64,000 nt of DNA from NCBI GenBank assembly GCA_016618085.1, contig JABLTG010000020.1, positions 62,001 to 126,000 on the forward strand, in the 5' to 3' direction. The stretch's first letter is position 1. Each line of letters begins with the position of its first letter. The DNA is from Neovahlkampfia damariscottae. Lineage: Eukaryota; Heterolobosea; Selenaionea; Neovahlkampfiida; Neovahlkampfiidae. This document shows positions 1 through 10,609 of the stretch, one piece after another. A model generated the notes under the pieces. That model searched no databases. It was not told the origin of the DNA and worked only from the letters and a program-made list of their open reading frames with translations. Both the position numbers and the translations under genes were made by a program.

Positions 1-3000
1 ATAATTTGATAATAAGAAATTGCAATACTAAATGAACTTAAATGTGATACTTTTAATTGTGCAAATTTGAAAAATAAGAGAATTAAAATAAAAAGAACAA
101 TGATAACACCAATCATTCTCCATTGAACATCTGTGTTACATATTTCACATTTTCCACTTGATTTATAATATCCTGAAGCACAATTTTCACATAATAATCC
201 TGTTCTTCCAATAATACATCCTCCATTTAATGAAGTATTTCCAGTACAAAATGATTGAGTGTTACATATCACAAAATTGAATGGTTCAATATCATCTTGA
301 ATCCAATAATATCCTTCTTTTGGTCTAGGTAAAGAAGATCCACCATCACAAATCCCACCTTTAACGCATGTGGAACATTCAATACCTGAATTGGTACCAT
401 TTTTTCTATATGCACCAGATTGACAATCACAATTTGTTAAATTTTTTGATCCTTCAACCGATTTGGTCAAAGTTGGACATTTTAAGCATGTTGTAGATCC
501 AGTTTCAGGTTGATATCTGTTTTCTTCACATTCAATACACTCAAAAAAACCTTCTTTGTGCTTATATTTTCCAGCCGGACATATTTGGCAAGGAACTTCA
601 TAATTTGAACCAAACTCACCAGGTTTACAAGATTGAACATCATAAGTTATTCCAGACCAAGAAACAAAATTCTTTTCATTGTAACTAAGATAAATACTTG
701 CTGTTTTATCTTCTGGATGTGAAGGTGTTGTGCAATTTACCATTGTGTCACTTAAAATTTTACAATCTATTGATGATCTAATTGTAGTTATTCTGAAGGT
801 AGCACGTAAATTATCTAACGAAATTTGATTCAAAAGATGAAATCCAGAACCAATTAGAGATATATCCACACCACCATAGGCAACACCAAAATTAGGAGAA
901 ATTGAAGTCACAACAGGTTTTGGATAAAGTGTAAATTCTTTTGCAACTGATGTTTGTGATGCAACGGTGTTTGCTACAACGATTTCCCATAAACCATAAT
1001 CATTTTCATTGATTGAATTTGTTGGTACTGTACAAACTACTTCATCTGAACTACGAACTGTTGGATTGTTATCATATTTTACGATGTTTGTTCCTTTTTT
1101 TGTAAAAATACACTGATCAACGTTCTTTGTGATTCCAGTGATTGTAATTGTATAAGGGTCAGAGTCATCAGGTCTAATAGGTCCAGTTGTTGGTGAATAC
1201 AAGACTATAACGGGGAATTTTGATTCCAAAAATGTCATAGTCAGTTTTGTGTCAATATAATCAATGCCATTCATTGCAAAATAAACTGATAAATCTTTTG
1301 GTAAAGTAGTACCTGTTGAATAAACATCTGGTGTGTTACACAATGCATAAGTTTCATTGATATAAGTGCAAGATTCTTCAAATGACAAACCTGTAATATT
1401 GTAGATAATAGATATTTTTGATGACATCACATATCCAGTTCCAAATAATTTCATAGTTGTTTTCGCTGGAGTGGTTTGACTGACTCCTTCATCACCAATA
1501 ATGGTCGAAAAAGTCAAATTTTTTTCATCTATAAAGGTTAATAAATTGAACTTCCAAACCATAAGAATTCAGCTCGATATTCATAGATTTCCAAGTCAAA
1601 TTATTTTGCGAAATTTCTACTTGATAACTAGAAGCAGGTAGGATTGGATTTTTAAAGGATAAGATTTCTGAACTAGTATATTGAATATCATTTATATTAG
1701 CAGAATAATCTGTTGAAACTAGTCTAAGAGAAATGTCTCCTGATTGAACAAATGGTTTTCCAGTTAGAGTTAAATCATAAACCAAATCATTTCTTATCGC
1801 ATTTGGCGAAATAACTGCGTTAGATATTGTCCCTTTGAAGATGTTATTCTAAATTAGAAGGTACTATAAAAATAAAATGGTTTTGAGGATTCAAAGAGTG
1901 TCTGTAATCCATTTGGGTTTGATAAAGTCAATATTCTGACAACAGGATAGAGTTCACAACTAAAGCAGTTTGAAATTTGTGCAGATTCACATTTTGTATA
2001 ATTATTTGTGGAATTGTTGATAATCAAAGTACAACAACTTCCATTTGTCAAAGTTGCATTATCCAAGCAGTAAGTGTTTTCAAATTTACAGTTACATAAT
2101 TCTGATAAAGTTGAAGTTGCTTTTGTTATCAACTTCGAATAGCCTTCATATGAAGTGTTGCTATTTGTATTGTGCAAAAAAGTTAGATCACATGAAAAAG
2201 TATTAGAAGTATCATTGAGTGTGCAAGACGGAATTTTGATATCGAAAGCAGTGAATTTATTTCTGAGATACCAAGTGTAATTGAATTGAGATGTATCTAA
2301 ATAACTTTCTAAACCTGATATTTCGAGTGAATTTGGCAATATTTCATTAAAAGTTTTTGCTCTAGGAGAAAAATGGAAACTTCCTAAAAGAAAATAGGAT
2401 GTAAGGGATGTCTATCTTACTTGGTTTAAAATATTTTAATAAAATGGAATTTCCTTGTGAATTAATCATAGGAAAATACTCTTTTCCATTTAAATTCAAT
2501 TCCATTTCAAAAGATTTTGGTAATTCAATGGTGAGGTCACTCAATTTGGGGCAAGGACAATTCATTTTTTGATTTTCATCATCCCAAATACATTTTTCAG
2601 TTGTTCTTTTGAATGATTTATCAATAATTGTTAAACTTATGGCATCTCTATGAGTAGAAGGAATTTGTGAATATAAATTTAATGTAAAGTTATTGAAACC
2701 AAAAACTGAGCAACCAATTTCTTCTGAGTACTTGGTGGAGGTATAAGTAGGAGTTATATCCGAAGTAAAATCTTTAAAATTTAGGAGAAATATATTTCTT
2801 TACCAAAAGTTGAAACTGTTAATGAATTTGAATTTATAAAAGAATTATTTCCGTCAAAACTCACATCAAATGTGAAATTTCCAGCTGATGAAAATGAATG
2901 TTCAAACGAAATAAGGCTGGAAGAAATTATTGTTCCAGAAAATACTTCCCCTGAACCAAATTTAATAAGAGCATTTTGACTTGAAGAAACGAAATTGTTT

Positions 3001-3804
3001 CCAGTGATTAAAAAATTTGATTTAAAACCAACTTCACTTAATTTTGGTGAAATATCTGAAATACTTATACCAGCTAAATATAATTAAAATTAAAATTCCA
3101 AACCAAAAAGTGTCAACGGTTTTCCAATTTTATAAATTTCATTTCTGACAGTATCTTCAAGTTGAAACTTAATTTGCCATTCTAATCCATCAATTGATGG
3201 ATAAAATGATGTTATATTATTCTTTGCTTCCGATGAAATTAAAAAATTATTTCCACTTTGTTGGTGTACAGATATATCTGGATTTAAAGATGCAACAAGA
3301 GTCATATTCTCCAATATTCTTTCTAAATTACCAAAGGCAATCTTTGGAATACTTTTAATTTGAAATACAGTGTCAGTATCATTTGGAGCGAATGAAGGGT
3401 ACAAAAACAAATCATCTTGTTGAAGTTAAAAATATAAATACAAACCAACAAAAGCAATGTTGTCAATGATATTATTATTTACATCTCTGAGTGTGCAACT
3501 TCCTGAGACAACAGATTTTTGGTACGTTATTTTGTGTTTGTATTGAACAGTTCCAGTGGTATTGATAGTGGTTACAATACAAGAATTCAAATTAAACTCT
3601 TCACATTTACATGTTCCATTCGGTGGTGTTTGGTCAGCTATATAAATGAGTTCAACAAAATCTTGAGTTTTAATTGTTGTGATAATTTTTCCTTTCATTT
3701 ATTAATGAATGATTTAAATTACCTCCTTTCACTATTTCATATTTTATTAGAGCTTGATTGATAAGAATGAAAGTAAAGAATAGAAAAACTGAGATTGTCT
3801 TCAT
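1..3804 (-). CDS. IPT/TIG-repeat surface receptor, C-terminus off window
   Basis: The ATG at 3802-3804 opens a signal peptide (MKTISVFLFFTFILINQ). At least six introns of about 30-38 nt (near 3700, 3430, 3080, 2800, 2400, 1840 and 1540) join the exons in frame. The ectodomain is a run of beta-sandwich-like segments with IPT/TIG-type phrases (for example VGFKSNFLITGNNF and MKLFGTGY) and many Cys and Asn-X-Ser/Thr sites. Near the left edge comes a cysteine-rich, growth-factor-receptor-like stretch (GGCIIGRTGLLCENCASGYY), then a hydrophobic segment (about 65-110) and a further segment that runs off the window. Large TIG plus Cys-rich plus transmembrane proteins are common cell-surface proteins in free-living protists. 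The ligand is unknown. It could carry several membrane passes, but only the first is visible here. Confidence 0.75.
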
Positions 3805-3834
3805 TCTCAGGTGTCTGGGAAATATCTGTTTGTG

Positions 3835-3839
3835 ATTGG
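3835..3839. promoter_or_regulatory. CCAAT box between divergent genes
   Basis: ATTGG lies 31 nt above the receptor ATG (3804, minus) and 50 nt before the next ATG (3889, plus). A second ATTGG at 3869-3873 is 16 nt before 3889. Confidence 0.55.
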
Positions 3840-3888
3840 TTGTTTTTCCAACGTTCAATTTCTTCTTCATTGGAGGTGATTCTAAAAA

Positions 3889-4215
3889 ATGAAAAAAATC
3901 TTTTCAAAAACGATTTCAAACAAATTCTTAAAAACTTATTCCAATAAAAAATTGACTTATGATGAAAAAGTGATCAGACAAATTCAAAACGAAATTCCAA
4001 AAATTTTCGAAAAATACATGAACGGAGAAGAGTTGTCGAGGAAAGAAGAAATTGAATACCAAAGTACTTTAAATAGAGCAGTTTATAAATCCAGACAAGT
4101 AGAGATTGAAGGCTATGAAGAAAGAGTTTCACAAAATACTGATAAAAATACAAAAGAAATACACAAACAAACAGGAAAAGAATTACCTGAAGGCTATGAA
4201 TATGTTAAATATTAA
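3889..4215 (+). CDS. small charged protein, unrecognised
   Basis: Single exon of 108 codons. The N-terminus (MKKIFSKTISNKFLKTYSNK) is basic, hydroxylated and free of acidic residues, as in a mitochondrial presequence. The rest is charged and probably helical. I recognise no family. Its start is 85 nt from the divergent receptor gene, and its stop is 4 nt from the stop of the convergent YEATS gene, so the two transcripts must overlap at their 3' ends. Confidence 0.55.
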   Translation: MKKIFSKTISNKFLKTYSNKKLTYDEKVIRQIQNEIPKIFEKYMNGEELSRKEEIEYQSTLNRAVYKSRQVEIEGYEERVSQNTDKNTKEIHKQTGKELPEGYEYVKY

Positions 4216-4219
4216 ATAT

Positions 4220-4963
4220 TTATTTATTTTTTAAAATATCAATTTCTTCTCTAATTTTTACTGATTCTTGAGTGGCGTATTCATATCTTTCTAATAATTC
4301 TTTCAATTCATCATCAACTTCTTTCATCACTTTTTCATATTTTTCAATTTCAAATTTCTCATTAAATGGTTTTAAATATTTATTCAACATTACATCAATT
4401 GATAAAGGTTTTGGTTTTACAGGAACTTGTGTTAATACTTTATATAAATCTTCTTTTGGGTCAACAAATATTATTTCTTGTATTTTATTAGAAATTACAG
4501 GTGAATTTTCTGTTGTTTCTTCACTTGCAGAAAATAATTTCAAAAGATGAATGAACTGAAAAAAAGTTAAAAAAAAAAAAAAGAAACGTCTAATTTCTTT
4601 TCAGTTGGATCAATAAATTCAACTATTAATGTAAATATTGTTAATTATTCATACTTGAAAACATAATTTCAAATTCGCCCCATCCTTTAATGAATTAGAG
4701 AAAAGAAAATATATACCAACTTCAGTCACTTCATATGGCGGTGAATAAAATGTTCGATATGGATTTTCAAAACTTGGATGAAGTTGAATTGTAACAGATT
4801 TTATATAACTAATATCGTCTTCTGTTTGTAAACCTCTTAAATACGCTGTCCATTTATGAGTATTAACTTGATCAGATGATCCTTCCATGTCATCTCTTAC
4901 AACTGAATATGTTCCAAATGATATTTTTCGTTTCAGTATTCCTTTTATCCTTCGTTCTTCCAT
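4220..4963 (-). CDS. YEATS4: YEATS-domain protein, GAS41/YEATS4-like
   Basis: Three exons. Residues about 1-100 hold the YEATS fold: HKWTAYLRG, then IQLHPSF and PYEVTEVG, a typical acyl-lysine reader core. Two introns, near 4625-4665 and 4553-4582, restore the expected continuation FEFIDPTEKKLD-FIHLLKLF, which matches the end of YEATS4-type domains. The C-terminal 50 residues are a heptad-rich coiled coil, as in GAS41, where it binds partners. GAS41 is a subunit of NuA4/TIP60 and SRCAP/SWR1 complexes that reads acylated histone H3. Total length (about 220 residues) fits the family. The exact edge of the first intron (5' site inside LKLCF) was chosen to keep the conserved frame. Confidence 0.85.
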
Positions 4964-4986
4964 CTAAAAAAAAAAAAATAAATGGT

Positions 4987-4991
4987 CCAAT
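4987..4991. promoter_or_regulatory. CCAAT box of the YEATS gene
   Basis: GTCCAATCAAAG on the plus strand, 24 nt upstream of the minus-strand ATG at 4963. Confidence 0.55.
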
Positions 4992-5084
4992 CAAAGAGCA
5001 AAGAAAAAAAAAGAACAATTACAAACATCAAACGAAGGTTAAATAATTTGAATAATTTATAAAACAAATTGGAAGTATCATTTT

Positions 5085-5635
5085 TCAAATTCCCAAAGCT
5101 CTTTTTTTAATAATTTCGAATTCTTTTTGAGTTAATCTTCCTGCTTTTACATGTTCAGATAATTTTTCAAAGTCATCAATACCTTAAATTGTTAGAAAAC
5201 TATAAATCCTGACTCCATCCACCAACTGGTTCTTTAACAGTTTCTTTTGATTCAACTGAAGGTTTGACAGTTGTGTAAGTTTTTTTTTCAGTTGTTGGTT
5301 TATCTTCTTTTTTAGTGGACATTAGCGTAGAAGTTGCATTTGTTTTTGACGATGAAACTTTTCCGGTTTGTTTTGCTTGAATTTTAATTATTGGAACAAA
5401 ATCAAAAGTGATATCACTCCAACCATCAGGCATTTCTCGAATTTCTTCTTCTAATTCTTCCCAAATTATTGGTTTTTTTAGAGCCCTTGATATTTTTATT
5501 TTTTTTTATTTCTTTTTACCATTCATAAGCTATCTTTTTTATGTTGATTCTACCTTTTTTGTCTAAAGGATATTTTCCTTCTCTTACTTTTCTTCCATTG
5601 CCATCAACTAACACAACATCAACAGGTTCGTTCAT
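5085..5635 (-). CDS. small acidic protein with C-terminal SHOCT-like motif
   Basis: Three exons with introns near 5470-5520 and 5170-5200 join in frame. The N-terminal part begins MNEPVDVVLVDGNGRKV. A Lys/Thr/Ser-rich, probably disordered linker follows. The last 33 residues (IDDFEKLSEHVKAGRLTQKE and onward) read like a SHOCT helical hairpin: a short alpha-helix, a G[RK][IL]T[QE]-type turn and a second helix. SHOCT modules occur at the ends of diverse, mostly prokaryotic proteins and often mediate oligomerisation. No catalytic motif is visible and the function is unknown. ATTGG lies 29 nt upstream of the chosen ATG. Confidence 0.6.
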
Positions 5636-5663
5636 TTTTTGCTCAACAAGAAATGAATTTTTG

Positions 5664-5668
5664 ATTGG
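5664..5668. promoter_or_regulatory. CCAAT box of the SHOCT-like gene
   Basis: AGCCAATCAA on the minus strand, 29 nt before the ATG at 5635. Confidence 0.5.
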
Positions 5669-5732
5669 CTGAAAAAAATAATTCTTATTTTTATTACTAC
5701 CAATTAGTGATATGATGAATCATTTTGGATAA

Positions 5733-6040
5733 TTATTTGTAACTTTCCAATATTTTTTTAAAAATTGGTATTGAATTTTCAATCATTTTTTCATTAGAAG
5801 TAAAACAAATTCTAAAATTACCAGACATTTCACAAGTGGAACCATTTAAAATCCAAATATTTTCTTTTTTCAAATCTTCAATGAATTTAACATCATCTTC
5901 AATTGGTATTTTTACCATTAAATAAAATGTTGATTTTGGTTTTAGAGGAAAATGATAGATATCCAATTTGAATCAATGCATTATAAATTTTATCCCTTCT
6001 ATTTTCTAATGATTTCAAATCAATTGATAATCGATTGTTT
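5733..6040 (-). pseudogene. orphan C-terminal fragment of a class I aminotransferase
   Basis: About 100 codons resemble only the last quarter of fold-type I PLP aminotransferases: NRRDKIYNALIQIGY, then PKSTFYLMVKIP and the terminal SGNFRICFTSNEKMIE, which corresponds to the family's Arg-containing substrate-carboxylate motif (G-x-R-[IL]). The cofactor-binding lysine domain is absent. The fragment starts directly after the stop of the next gene (6044) and has no ATG. Near 5985 the reading frame shifts by one base between IGY and YHFPLKPK, with no intron that would mend it. I read it as a decayed gene piece. A second possibility is an assembly error combined with a missing 5' part. Confidence 0.65.
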
Positions 6041-6043
6041 CGT

Positions 6044-6415
6044 TTACTGTTTTTTTGCAACTTTTATACGATTATCTCTTTCTTTTCGAGTCATTTTATG
6101 TACATTTCGTTGTTTATGAGTATGAACGTTGTGTTTTTTCATCCATCTTCTGATAGAGGCGGAAGAAGGAGCATTTATTGGGTCTTCTTTTTTCCAAACC
6201 TTTTCTAAAATAAGTGCACTTTTTTTTTTTCTTTTTTCTCAGCCAACATCTTCTTGTGGCTACGAAGGCTATAACTGTTTTCACAAACGGTTTCTTGTTT
6301 TGATTCTGAATTTTGTACTTCCTTTAAGTATTCAGGAACTTCTATTTTAAAAAAATTATGCAAAACTTTGCTCTTTCAGGTTTTTTTGAATTGTTTTTGA
6401 TAAAATATTTTCCAT
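6044..6415 (-). CDS. small basic protein, possibly nuclear/nucleolar
   Basis: The ATG at 6413-6415 gives MENILSKTIQKNLKEQ. A 25-nt intron (6342-6366) leads in frame into KVPEYLKEVQNSESKQ...SYSLRSHKKMLAEKKEKKK. A second, 20-nt GT-AG intron (6200-6219) is needed to reach VWKKEDPINAPSSASIRRWM and a Lys/Arg/His-rich tail ending KVAKKQ. Strong basic clusters suggest nucleic-acid binding or a nucleolar role, but I recognise no family. The 20-nt intron abuts an 11-A run, so a homopolymer length error is a fair alternative to splicing. Confidence 0.5.
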
Positions 6416-6502
6416 CTATTCTACAAGAAATAAGTATTTGTATTGACGAAGAAAACAAATGTGTTTTTTGTTCAGAAAAATGTATGTCGATAAAATTAGA
6501 TG

Positions 6503-6507
6503 ATTGG
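6503..6507. promoter_or_regulatory. CCAAT box, small basic-protein gene
   Basis: ATTGG on plus, 88 nt above the minus ATG at 6415: the most distant of the set. Confidence 0.35.
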
Positions 6508-6562
6508 CTGAACATACTCCCTTCTAATGAAAATTCCACCAATAAGATATCCAGTTTCTCAC

Positions 6563-6567
6563 CCAAT
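6563..6567. promoter_or_regulatory. CCAAT box of the receptor-like gene
   Basis: ACCCAATAAA, 30 nt before the ATG at 6597. A second CCAAT lies at 6538-6542. Confidence 0.45.
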
Positions 6568-6596
6568 AAAAAATCACTTGGAAACTTTAGTTGAAG

Positions 6597-9500
6597 ATGA
6601 AAATTGTTTCTATTTTCTTGTTTTTGCTTTTCAACTTTTTGTTGATTTCAGCTCAGAATCTTCAACTCTCAAATCATGTGGGCGGAAATGTTGAGAAAGA
6701 AGCTTATGCTCAATTTTATTTGCCTCAACTCAACGAAGATTTAAAAAATGGAGAACATTTAGTTTTTGTTTTAACACCTTTATCAGGCTCTGTTGAACTT
6801 TATATTTCCAAAGATGGAAATGCTACAAGAGAGCAACATACTTGGAAAGGTAAGAGATAATTGATATTAATACATTTCCATAAGGAACTCATTCAGGATC
6901 AAATATTCAATACATTAATAATACAGATCCAAATTACACAAAAGGACCATTTTGGATTAGTGCTTATGGTTTAGAAAAATCTTATTTTCATGTTATTGCT
7001 TATCTTGACACTCAAGAAATTGTTCTTATTGAAAGAGAACCTCAACTTTCTCATGTTCAACCTGGAAAATATCAATTTTTTAAGTACTACTTAGAAACAA
7101 ATACTTCATTTCAAGTTAGTGTCACACCAATTACTGGAGACCCAGATGTTTATGTAAAAATTGGTGGAAGACCTTCAAGAGAAAATTCACAATGGCGTTC
7201 AGCTGCTTTTGGAATTGATGTTCTTTTTATTGAAAACACAGAATCAGAATTTAAATATGGTGTTACTTATTTCTTTGCTGTTTATGGTTGGACTGATACA
7301 TTGTTTTCAATTGCTGCTGCAAAAGAAGGATGTAAATTATTAATTCATATTCTTATTTTTATTTTTTAGCAACTGAAGTATTGACAGAAGGTATTCCACA
7401 CGGTAAAAGTGTTAAATCATCATGGCCACATTCATATGCTTATTTTGAATATAGATTGACAAACCATCATGATTTATTTTTTGAAGCTAGACCAGCAGTT
7501 GGAGGAGATTTGCCACATCTTTGTATTTCTACAGAACCAAATCCATCAATTGAAGCAGGAACATGCAAATGGACATCTTATTGTTGTGATCATGGAAAAA
7601 GTTTTTTTTTTTTATAACTAAACGTTTCAGCTGACATCAGAATTTTAAAAACAGATCCAAATTATAAACAAAATGCAATATATTACATTGGATTGACTGG
7701 TCACGCCGACGAAACTTCTCGTTTTGTAGCTTCTGTTACAGGAACAACAAGTGAAAAAACACTTCTTTTAGTGCAAGGTGTTTCACAAAATCACAGAGGA
7801 ACTGTTGGTACATATCAATTTTTTAGATTTTATTATGGAAACGCAGAAGAAAGTTGGGCACTTACAGTTACAAAGCAATTTGGCAGAGTCGAAATTTATT
7901 GTAGTAATGATCCTACAAATTCACAACCAACAAAAGATAAATATGATTATAAATCACCTGATTCAGGAAGTTCTAAAATAGTTAGACTTGGATTTAGAAG
8001 TGGTAGAGCTGATATTGGTTGGTATTATTGTTCAACACTTTCCGTTCAAGCAAGTAACTACACAATCGTTGCAGCAACAGAGTCAAGTTTGTTTGTTTTT
8101 TTTTGACATTTTTACTAGGTCAATATCAATTAGAAACTGGACAAATTACATACGCAAGTGGACCCCCAGAAGGTTATTATAAATATTTTGCATATGATTG
8201 CAGAAAAGAAGTAATGAACGGAACAGATATCACAATCAGTATTCATTATTATTCAGGTTATGGTTACTTTTATGCTGGAGTCGAACCAAGACCAACAATT
8301 TCATCTCACAAATGGTTTGGATATCATACACTTGTAATTCCAGGTAAATACTTGGCAAAAGAAAAACCAAAAGCTATTTATGTTGGTGTATATGGATCAT
8401 CTGGCAGAAGAGGATTTTTATCAATTGTTGCACATACATCAACTTCACCAATTCAATTAATTTCTGGTTCAACTTCAAATGGAATTGTTAGTGATGGAAG
8501 ATATGTGAATTACAAATTCAGTAATTATCATGTTGGAAGACTTCGTGCTCATTTAACCATTAAAAATCCTGACGGAGACGCTATGATGTACGCAGCTACT
8601 TATCCAAGCCCAGATGCTAATGAACATCAATATGCAACAAATTATTTTGGACCAAAAACTATTATCATTGAAAATCCAGGCTATTCAACATATTATTTTT
8701 CAGTTCGTGGAATTTCTCCTTTGAATGCTACTCAATATTCAATTAGAATATCAGCTGATTATGAAAGACTTGCAACTTGGGACTATCCATTTACAGATGA
8801 TGTACCAAAAGATGGTGTGAGATATTATCAAACATCAGTCAGCAGATTTTCTTCAAAATTAATGGTTCAAACAACATCAACTGATGGATGGACAGAAATG
8901 TATATGCTTCCTGGTGAATCACAACCAAGCAGAAATAACTTTACTTACAGAAGTACATCTTTTCATGGAAACGTGATCAAAATGACCAGAGATAGTCCTA
9001 GATGGAAAGACGGTGTTTGGACAGTAGCTGTTTATGGTAGAGAAGATTCAGATTATCTCATATCAGCTCAAACTACTCAAGGATACATCACACTTGGTCA
9101 ACCAATTACAGGAGGTGCTGCTGCAAATGATATTGCATATTACAGAGGATATGTACTCAATGGAAAAAGTTATTTTATTAATGCAAAAACTTTTCGTTCT
9201 GATACATGCATTAGAGTTTATGCATCTCAAGACACTACTCGACCAAATAAAGATAATGCAAAATGGATTGGTACATCCAACCCATTATATCAAAATCAAG
9301 TTTTAATGGGAATCAAAGCGGAAGAATTGGATAACAATAGATGGTATATGTACATTGGTGTTCAACCATGTGATCAATCAAACAGAACAAGAACTTTTGA
9401 ACTCACAACATCAGTTGGACATTATCCATTTTATGTCACTCAAGAGTCTGCCATTGTTCATTCCCAAAATGAATACTTCATTGAAAAAAAACCATGGTAT

Positions 9501-10478
9501 GTTGTAAATGCAAACAAGTATTCCAAAGGATTTCATTTTTATGTGGACTCTTGCACAAATAAACCAATTTCATCAACTGTTTATGCAACAACTAAAATAA
9601 CTGCTGGATACCCAGTCACACCTGATAACAAAGAATTTGAAAGCAAAGTTGTTGATAAAAGAGGATTTACAACTGCTATTGAAATGACACAATCATTACA
9701 AGGAAAACAAATCAAATTAACCTTGAAAAGAAATGAAAACGCAGCTCATTTGTTTTCCATCTTCTCATCATTGAAAGATAAAGACCCAAGACCAAAATGT
9801 GTATCATTCACAAAAACTTTTGTTAGATTTGTCCCAGGACAAGAACATGGAAAACCTCATCCAATGGGAGAATTTGATTTCATTGTTGGTGCAATTGAAT
9901 CAGATTATTATCCTTTAACTTATGAATTTCATTTTGCTGAATCAGTTAATGATCAATCTGGTAATTTCAACACTCCATGTGGTATCAGAAATAGTAAAGG
10001 AGATGGTATTTTCAAAACAGTTAGAGTTGATGCTCCAAAAGCAATTGAATTAAAATTTGCATTTGATGCAAGAAAAATCCATCAAGCAAATCTGATTGTT
10101 AGAGATAGATACGGAAGAGAAATGACATGTGAACCTGTTCAACTTTCAACATCTTTGTCAGGTGATATTTGGAATGCAACTATTCCTCTTGGAGGTTTCT
10201 TGTTTACTTTTATTGCTGTTGGAATCTCAATTTATTTAGTCATTGGAATGATTGTCAAGAAAGTTGTTTATAAATCAGAAGGACTTAATTTGATTCCAAA
10301 CATTGAATTTTGGAAAGACGTTCCTGCACTTGTAATTGATGGAGTGATTTTTGTTTTCACTTGTGGAAAAAGATCAAATCCACACCAATCTGTTGAAGCA
10401 ACTCCAAATGATTCAATTGATAATCCATTTGATGCTACAGAAGTTAACAATGAATCAAAAGGTTATGGTAGTATTTAA
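6597..10478 (+). CDS. large type I membrane protein with PPC-like repeats and sorting-receptor-like tail
   Basis: The ATG at 6597 begins a signal peptide (MKIVSIFLFLLFNFLLISAQ). Four short introns (about 6851-6890, 7333-7370, 7603-7630 and 8087-8118) interrupt the 5' third; the rest is one long exon. The ectodomain holds roughly ten repeats of about 110 residues with a recurring [VEI]-[YVM]-[IY]-x-K/S-D/G...P...N beta-strand phrase (VELYISKDG, PDVYVKIGGRPSREN, VEIYCSND, EMYMLPGESQPSRNN, CIRVYASQDTTRPNK), like pre-peptidase C-terminal (PPC) domains. One transmembrane helix (about 10190-10260) precedes a tail with a juxtamembrane LIPNIEFWKDVPALVIDGV block and a downstream NPFDATE. The tail layout recalls sorting receptors of the mannose-6-phosphate-receptor/Atg27 kind, and NPF is a known endocytic (EH/SHD1-type) signal. 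The cargo role is inference. Confidence 0.7.
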
Positions 10479-10561
10479 AATAATAAAAAAAATTTTATAA
10501 AATTGGATTGTTTTCATTTTTCGAAAAACCATATTTTTTTAACGGTTAGAAAAAAAATTAA

Positions 10562-10566
10562 CCAAT
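10562..10566. promoter_or_regulatory. CCAAT box of the B-box gene
   Basis: AACCAATCAAAT, 44 nt before the ATG at 10610. Confidence 0.55.
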
Positions 10567-10609
10567 CAAATAGCGTTTTCCTTGAAGAGAAAAGATAAGT
10601 CGTTACAAA

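Noticed and set aside
6358-6594. 78-codon plus-strand frame with a CVFCSEKC-like cluster
   Set aside because: It overlaps exon 1 and the upstream region of the minus-strand small basic-protein gene and contains that gene's CCAAT box. No intron or partner exon extends it. I judged the minus-strand chain better because two introns keep a long frame.
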